Source: Bacteroides sp. UBA1317 (GTDB lineage: Bacteria > Bacteroidota > Bacteroidia > Bacteroidales > Bacteroidaceae). Taken from it: a DNA stretch of 56,721 nt. The position numbers and the translations under genes were made by a program. Under the pieces are notes generated by a model. The model was not told the origin of the DNA. It saw only the letters and a list, made by a program, of their open reading frames with translations, and did not search any database. This document shows, piece by piece, positions 51,304 to 56,721 of the stretch; the stretch's first letter is position 1, and each line of letters starts with the position of its first letter. The DNA lies in the NCBI GenBank assembly GCA_002307035.1, contig DBTL01000126.1:1-56721 (forward strand). The letters are read 5' to 3'.

Positions 51304-54135
51304 TTATACTACGATATTTATTAATTTATTAGGAACTACAATTACTTTTTTGGGTGTTTTTCCTTCTATCCATTTTTGAGATCGTTCGTCTTTTAAAGCT
51401 TCAGCTTGTATAGCTTCACTTGTAGCATCAGCAGGAAATTCCATATTGAAACGGGCTTTTCCATTAAAAGAAATAGCATAGTTCACTACATCTTCTTTAA
51501 GATACTCTTCGTTCCATTTAGGCCATTGAGCATCACAAACGGATGTATTGTTTCCCAATACTTCCCAAAGTTCTTCACTTACATGGGGAGCAAAAGGAGC
51601 AAGGAGAACAACTAATTTGTTTAAAATCTCTTTCTTGTAACACTTCAACGTGAAGAGTTCGTTTATACAGATCATGAATGCACTTACTGAAGTATTGTAT
51701 GAGAACTGTTCGATATCACCGGTTACTTTTTTAATCAGTTTATGTAGTGATTTCAATTCTTCTTTAGTAGGAGCTTCATCTGTTAGAATGGATTGACCAT
51801 CTCTGTTGAAGAAGAGTGTCCAAAACTTACGGATGAAACGATGTACGCCGTCAATTCCGTTCGTATCCCATGGTTTTGATTGTTCTACCGGTCCAAGGAA
51901 CATCTCGTACATACGCAATGTATCGGCACCATATTTTTCAACAATCATATCAGGGTTAACAACGTTAAACATTGACTTACTCATCTTTTCTACTGTCCAT
52001 CCACAGATGTATTTGCCATCTTCAAGTATAAATTCGGAAGTAGCAAATTCCGGTCTCCATGCTTTGAATGCTTCTCTATCAAGTATGTCGTTTGATACGA
52101 TGTTTACATCTACGTGAATAGGAGTGACGTCGTATTGATCTTTCAGATTGAGTGAAACGAATGAATTTGTATCCTTTATGCGATAAACAAAGTTACTGCG
52201 TCCTTGAATCATTCCTTGGTTTACCAACTTTTGGAAAGGTTCTTCTTTCACTGTTACGTTAAGATCGAAAAGAAATTTATTCCAGAAGCGAGAGTAGATA
52301 AGGTGGCCTGTAGCATGTTCCGTGCCACCTACATAAAGGTCAACATTCTGCCAGTAGGCATTGACTTTTGAATCAACTAAACATTGATTGTTGCGTGGAT
52401 CCATGTAGCGCAAATAGTAAGCAGATGAACCTGCAAATCCCGGCATGGTGTTGAGCTCCAACGGGAAGATTGTCTTATTATCTATTTTTTTAGTATCCAC
52501 CACTTCTTTATTTGCTTCATCCCATCCCCATTTAGTGGCATTACCCAACGGTGGTTCTCCTGTTTCTGTTGGAAGGAATTTGGTTACTTCAGGAAGTTGT
52601 AATGGAAGTTTGGCTTCATCTATCATGTAAGGCATGCCCTCTTTGTAGTAAACAGGGAATGGTTCGCCCCAATAACGTTGACGAGAGAAAATAGCATCAC
52701 GCAAACGGAAATTGACTTTTACACGTCCTAATCCGCTCGTCTTGATGTATTCTTTTGTTTTAGCGATGGCTTCTTTTATGCTCAAGCCATTCAACACCAA
52801 TCCACCTTCGGGAGTGCCTGGGCGAGGGGAGTTGATCATGATTCCTTCTTTGGCATCAAAACTTTCTTCACTCACGTCGCAACCTTCTATCAGCGGACGT
52901 ATTTCTAAGTTGAAATGTTTGGCAAATGCATAGTCACGACTGTCGTGCGCCGGTACTGCCATGATGGCTCCCGTGCCGTATCCGGCTAATACATAATCGC
53001 TTATCCATACAGGAATTGCTTCATTGGTAAGCGGATTGATGGCATAACTGCCTGAGAAGACACCACTTACACTACGATCAGCAATGCGTTCGCGTTCAGT
53101 ACGCTTCTTGGTGCGTTCCAGATAAGCATCTACTTCCTCTTTTTGATCAGGAGTGGTGAGTTGGGCTACCAATTCGCTTTCAGGAGCAAGCACCATGAAA
53201 GTAACACCAAAGACTGTATCGGCACGTGTGGTAAATATGGTAAATTCTATTTCACTGTCTTTTATGTTGAAACGCATCTCGGCACCTTCCGAACGACCAA
53301 TCCAGTTGCGTTGTGTTTCTTTCAATGAATCCGTCCAGTCAACAGTTTCCAATCCATCGAGCAAACGTTGTGCGTATGCCGATACACGTAAACACCATTG
53401 GCGCATCACCTTTTGAATAACCGGATGGCCACCCCGTTCGGATACACCGTCCACAACCTCATCATTGGCCAACACAGTCCCCAAAGCCGGACACCAGTTT
53501 ACCATTGTGTTGCCTAGATAAGCAATACGATAGTTCATTAAAGTTTCCTGTTGCTGCTTTTCGTTCATCGCTTTCCACTCTTGAGCGGTGAAGCTAAGCT
53601 CTTCGCTGCAAGCAACATTTAAACCCTCTGTTCCGGTTGCTTCGAATGCTTCAATAAGTTCCGCAATCGGCATCGCTTTCTTTTCGTCCTTACAGTAAAA
53701 GCTATTGAACATCTTGATGAAAGCCCATTGCGTCCATTGGTAATATTCAGGATCGCATGTACGTATTTCACGGTTCCAGTCGAATGAGAATCCAATCTTA
53801 TCCAACTGTTCGCGATAACGATTTATATTGTTTTCAGTAGTAATCTTAGGGTGTTGTCCTGTTTGAATAGCATATTGCTCGGCAGGCAGTCCGTAAGCAT
53901 CATAACCCATGGGATTGAGCACATTGAAGCCTTGCAAGCGTTTGTAGCGGGCATAAATATCCGAAGCGATGTAACCCAGCGGATGTCCCACATGTAGTCC
54001 GGCTCCTGAAGGATAGGGAAACATGTTGAGTACATAGAATTTTTGCTTTGCTTCATCTTACGTTACCTGATAGGTTTTTTCTTCTACCCATCGTTTCTGC
54101 CACTTCTTCTCAATCTCCCTGAAACTATATTCCAT
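51304..54135 (-). CDS. leuS: Leucine--tRNA ligase interrupted by an in-frame stop at codon 26
   Basis: The minus-strand reading frame encodes a 943-codon leucyl-tRNA synthetase. It starts MEYSFREIEKKWQKRWVEE at 54135, but codon 26 (54058-54060) is TAA, in a position where relatives have Glu (VTEDE; here VT-stop-DEAK). Reading resumes with KQKFYVLNMFPYPSGAGLH, so the frame is kept; a single base change (54060) would restore it. Translation from the internal ATG at 54024 gives 906 residues starting exactly at the HIGH-type region (HVGHPLG), lacking the first 37. The KMSKS loop (MSKSMFNVVNPD, ~700), editing domain and C-terminal anticodon domain are intact. Since this gene is essential, a sequencing error, a recent mutation in a mixed population, or use of the internal start are all possible. 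Confidence 0.9.
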
Positions 54136-54194
54136 AGCTATCTTAACTTTAGTGTGATATGTATTAATTTCTACCTGTTTATAGATTTAGTTGG

Positions 54195-54224
54195 CAAATT
54201 TACATGTTTATTTTCAGATAACAA
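54195..54224 (-). promoter_or_regulatory. Promoter of leuS
   Basis: On the minus strand TTG (54222-54224) and TAAATTTG (54195-54202) are separated by 19 bp, matching the Bacteroides promoter, 60 bp before the leuS ATG. Confidence 0.6.
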
Positions 54225-54305
54225 CATCGGCTGATGAAAAAGCACAGTTTAAGGTGCTGAGAGCTTATTTTTATTGGATGGGGTTATTACTTGGAGATTT
54301 TTATG

Positions 54306-54313
54306 TAGATTTG
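54306..54313 (+). promoter_or_regulatory. -7 promoter box for mutS
   Basis: TAGATTTG matches TAnnTTTG, 37 bp upstream of the mutS GTG start. No clear -33 box is seen. Confidence 0.45.
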
Positions 54314-54350
54314 TTCTATTATTCAACTTAAAAAGAAGAGAAAATTGACT

Positions 54351-56721
54351 GTGAACAATGATGATATCGAACTAACCCCGATGATGAAGCAGTTTCTGGA
54401 TCTGAAAGCGAAACATCCGGATGCCGTAATGCTTTTCAGGTGTGGCGACTTCTACGAAACATATTCTACCGATGCTGTGATAGCTGCCGATATTTTGGGA
54501 ATTACATTAACTAAGCGGGCCAACGGAAAAGGAAAAAGCGTAGAGATGGCTGGTTTTCCGCACCACGCGCTTGATACATATCTTCCAAAACTAATTCGTG
54601 CAGGCAAGCGGGTAGCTATTTGTGATCAGCTTGAAGACCCCAAGACGACAAAGAAACTGGTGAAACGAGGGATTACCGAATTGGTTACGCCCGGCGTTTC
54701 TATCAATGATAATATTCTTAATTACAAAGAGAACAACTTTCTGGCGGCTGTTCATTTTGGTAAAGCAAATTGTGGCGTGTCGTTTCTCGACATTTCTACC
54801 GGAGAGTTTCTTACTGCCGAAGGTCCTTTTGACTATGTGGATAAGCTGCTCAACAACTTTGGTCCGAAAGAGATCTTGTTTGAGAGAGGCAAACGTGGCA
54901 TGTTCGAAGGTAACTTTGGGAATAAGTTCTTTACTTTTGAACTAGACGATTGGGTTTTTACGGACACTACTGCCCGTGAGAAGTTGCTTAAGCACTTTGA
55001 AACCAAGAACCTGAAAGGATTTGGTGTGGAACACTTGAAGAACGGCGTTATCGCTTCGGGTGCTATCTTGCAATATCTGGAGATGACTCAGCACACGCAG
55101 ATCGGACACATCACGTCGTTGGCACGCATTGAAGAAGACAAGTTTGTACGTTTGGATAAGTTTACTGTGCGTAGTCTGGAACTTATATCGAGCATGAACG
55201 ATGGCGGCAGTAGCTTACTGAGCGTGATTGATAAAACGATCAGTCCGATGGGGGCACGCTTGTTGAAGCGTTGGATGGTGTTTCCGTTGAAAGATGAGAA
55301 ACCAATAAACGACCGCTTGAATGTGGTGGAATATTTCTTTCGTGAGCCTGACTTTAAGGAGCTGATCGAAGAACAACTTCACCTGATAGGTGACTTGGAG
55401 AGAATCATTTCCAAGGTAGCCGTGGGACGTGTTTCTCCGCGTGAGGTGGTGCAACTTAAAATCGCTTTACAGGCTATAGAGCCGATTAAGGAGGCTTGTC
55501 TTGCTGCCGATAATCCGAGTCTAAATAGGATAGGAGATCAACTGAACCTTTGTCTCTCCATCCGGGAAAAGATTGAGAAAGAGATAAACAATGACCCTCC
55601 ACTAATGATCAATAGAGGAGGAGTGATAAAGAGTGGTGTGAATGCTGAACTGGATGATCTGCGTCAAATAGCTTATTCGGGTAAAGATTATCTGTTACAG
55701 ATTCAACAACGTGAAAGTGAACTGACAGGTATACCTAGTTTGAAGATAGCTTACAACAGTGTGTTTGGTTACTATATTGAGGTACGCAACGGGCATAAGG
55801 ATAAAGTTCCTCAGGAATGGATCAGGAAGCAAACGCTGGTGAATGCTGAACGGTATATCACACAGGAGTTGAAGGAATATGAGGAAAAGATTCTGGGTGC
55901 TGAAGATAAGATTTTGGTGCTCGAAACGAGACTTTACAATGATTTGGTTTTGTCTTTGGCGGAATATATTCCTGCCATACAGATCAATGCTAACCAGATA
56001 GCGCGACTCGATTGTTTACTCTCTTTTGCCAATGTGGCTCGAACAAACAATTATATTCGTCCGGTGATAGAAGATAGTGATGTTTTGGATATTCGCCAAG
56101 GGCGCCATCCGGTTATTGAGAAGCAACTGCCGATAGGAGAGAAGTACATTGCTAACGATGTGATGCTAGATAGTGCTTCGCAGCAGATCATCATCATAAC
56201 GGGTCCGAACATGGCCGGTAAGTCGGCTCTCTTGAGGCAGACGGCTTTGATTACGTTGTTGGCACAGATCGGCTCTTTTGTTCCCGCCGAAAGTGCACAC
56301 ATCGGTATGGTTGACAAGATATTTACTCGTGTGGGAGCAAGTGATAACATCTCGGTGGGAGAGTCTACTTTCATGGTAGAGATGAACGAAGCGGCAGATA
56401 TCCTGAATAACGTTTCGCCACGCAGCCTTGTACTCTTCGACGAATTAGGGCGGGGTACTTCTACTTACGACGGTATTTCTATCGCTTGGGCGATTGTGGA
56501 ATACATTCACGAGCACCCCAGAGCAAAGGCACGTACACTTTTCGCTACGCACTATCATGAGTTGAATGAAATGGAGAAGTCCTTCAAACGGATAAAGAAC
56601 TACAACGTTTCGGTGAAGGAGGTAGACAATCGGGTAATCTTTTTGCGTAAGTTGGAGCGGGGTGGGAGTGAGCACTCTTTTGGTATCCATGTGGCTAAGA
56701 TGGCCGGTATGCCCAAAAGTA
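54351..56721 (+). CDS. mutS: DNA mismatch repair protein MutS, truncated by window edge
   Basis: An open frame of 790 codons runs off the right edge. It has MutS domain I with TPMMKQFLDLKAKHPDAVML and the mismatch-reading DFYETY (Phe ~32), the lever and clamp domains, and the ATPase with Walker A GPNMAGKSALLRQ (~620), the ABC-type block DNISVGESTFMVEMNEA (~665-681), Walker B LVLFDELGRGTSTYDG (~690) and FATHYHEL (~725). There is no ATG before residue 11; conserved residues IELTP lie upstream of that, so GTG at 54351 (or TTG at 54345) must be the start. About 80 C-terminal residues are missing. It is divergent from leuS. Confidence 0.93.
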   Translation, partial: MNNDDIELTPMMKQFLDLKAKHPDAVMLFRCGDFYETYSTDAVIAADILGITLTKRANGKGKSVEMAGFPHHALDTYLPKLIRAGKRVAICDQLEDPKTTKKLVKRGITELVTPGVSINDNILNYKENNFLAAVHFGKANCGVSFLDISTGEFLTAEGPFDYVDKLLNNFGPKEILFERGKRGMFEGNFGNKFFTFELDDWVFTDTTAREKLLKHFETKNLKGFGVEHLKNGVIASGAILQYLEMTQHTQIGHITSLARIEEDKFVRLDKFTVRSLELISSMNDGGSSLLSVIDKTISPMGARLLKRWMVFPLKDEKPINDRLNVVEYFFREPDFKELIEEQLHLIGDLERIISKVAVGRVSPREVVQLKIALQAIEPIKEACLAADNPSLNRIGDQLNLCLSIREKIEKEINNDPPLMINRGGVIKSGVNAELDDLRQIAYSGKDYLLQIQQRESELTGIPSLKIAYNSVFGYYIEVRNGHKDKVPQEWIRKQTLVNAERYITQELKEYEEKILGAEDKILVLETRLYNDLVLSLAEYIPAIQINANQIARLDCLLSFANVARTNNYIRPVIEDSDVLDIRQGRHPVIEKQLPIGEKYIANDVMLDSASQQIIIITGPNMAGKSALLRQTALITLLAQIGSFVPAESAHIGMVDKIFTRVGASDNISVGESTFMVEMNEAADILNNVSPRSLVLFDELGRGTSTYDGISIAWAIVEYIHEHPRAKARTLFATHYHELNEMEKSFKRIKNYNVSVKEVDNRVIFLRKLERGGSEHSFGIHVAKMAGMPKS

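Noticed and set aside
54706..54945. 79-residue plus-strand frame within mutS
   Set aside because: It is in a different frame from mutS, which is unbroken through this region.

Overview
The window is almost entirely a piece of a Bacteroides-like chromosome (order Bacteroidales). Signs of this are a SusC/SusD-type polysaccharide utilisation locus, a BACON-domain glycoside hydrolase, many genes of Bacteroidota-only families (DUF3098, DUF4271, DUF4294, DUF4861), -7 promoter boxes of the form TAnnTTTG, and start codons without Shine-Dalgarno sequences. The first ~4.1 kb look different. Four genes there (starting at 498, 672, 2701 and 3979) carry strong GGAG/GAGG ribosome binding sites at normal spacing, and their products (CoA-disulfide-reductase-like flavoprotein, APC permease, secreted protein, MacB-type permease) read like Firmicutes/Negativicutes proteins. 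The change of character falls inside one ABC ATPase gene (3984-4673), at its conserved signature/Walker B block. I think it is more likely an assembly chimera at a conserved sequence than a real transfer, but reads are needed to decide.

Layout. 1-4.1 kb: the foreign-looking segment. 4.1-8.3 kb: a tripartite efflux operon (TolC, HlyD lipoprotein, FtsX-like permease, ATPase). 8.4-12.0 kb: DUF2147 protein, then the uronate genes kduI-kduD with a DUF4861 lipoprotein. 12.2-24.2 kb: a long minus-strand housekeeping block: tRNA-Gln, tyrS, tatD, yidD, rnpA, hemD, DUF4271, LOG protein, metK, folK, queA, truB, uppP, DUF3098, ftsX, methyltransferase. A SAM-II-type riboswitch lies directly downstream of the metK promoter. 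24.4-32.5 kb: pspC-like gene, miaB, a ~900 bp gene-free stretch with odd repeats, a small membrane protein, a CoA-transferase, PBP4-type carboxypeptidase, PH-domain protein, nadB. 32.7-41.0 kb: a glycan locus susC-susD-surface lipoprotein-GH5 endoglucanase, with nested palindromes upstream. 41.5-56.7 kb: rubrerythrin, SulP transporter, radical SAM enzyme, a helix-hairpin-helix outer-membrane protein, DUF4294, a SpoU methyltransferase, nadA, rdgB, a YitT protein, leuS and the 5' part of mutS.

Themes. nadB and nadA (18 kb apart) together supply quinolinate for NAD. KduI and KduD process unsaturated uronates from pectin-type polymers. The GH5 locus suggests use of a beta-glucan or beta-mannan.

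The observations most worth checking are the taxonomic break inside the ABC ATPase, an in-frame TAA at codon 26 of the essential leuS gene, the riboswitch before metK, a perfect 28-bp hairpin upstream of susC, and three CGGTTGCA repeats spaced exactly 22 bp apart. I see no CRISPR array, prophage, insertion sequence, rRNA operon or recognisable defence system, and I cannot point to a convincing entirely new system.
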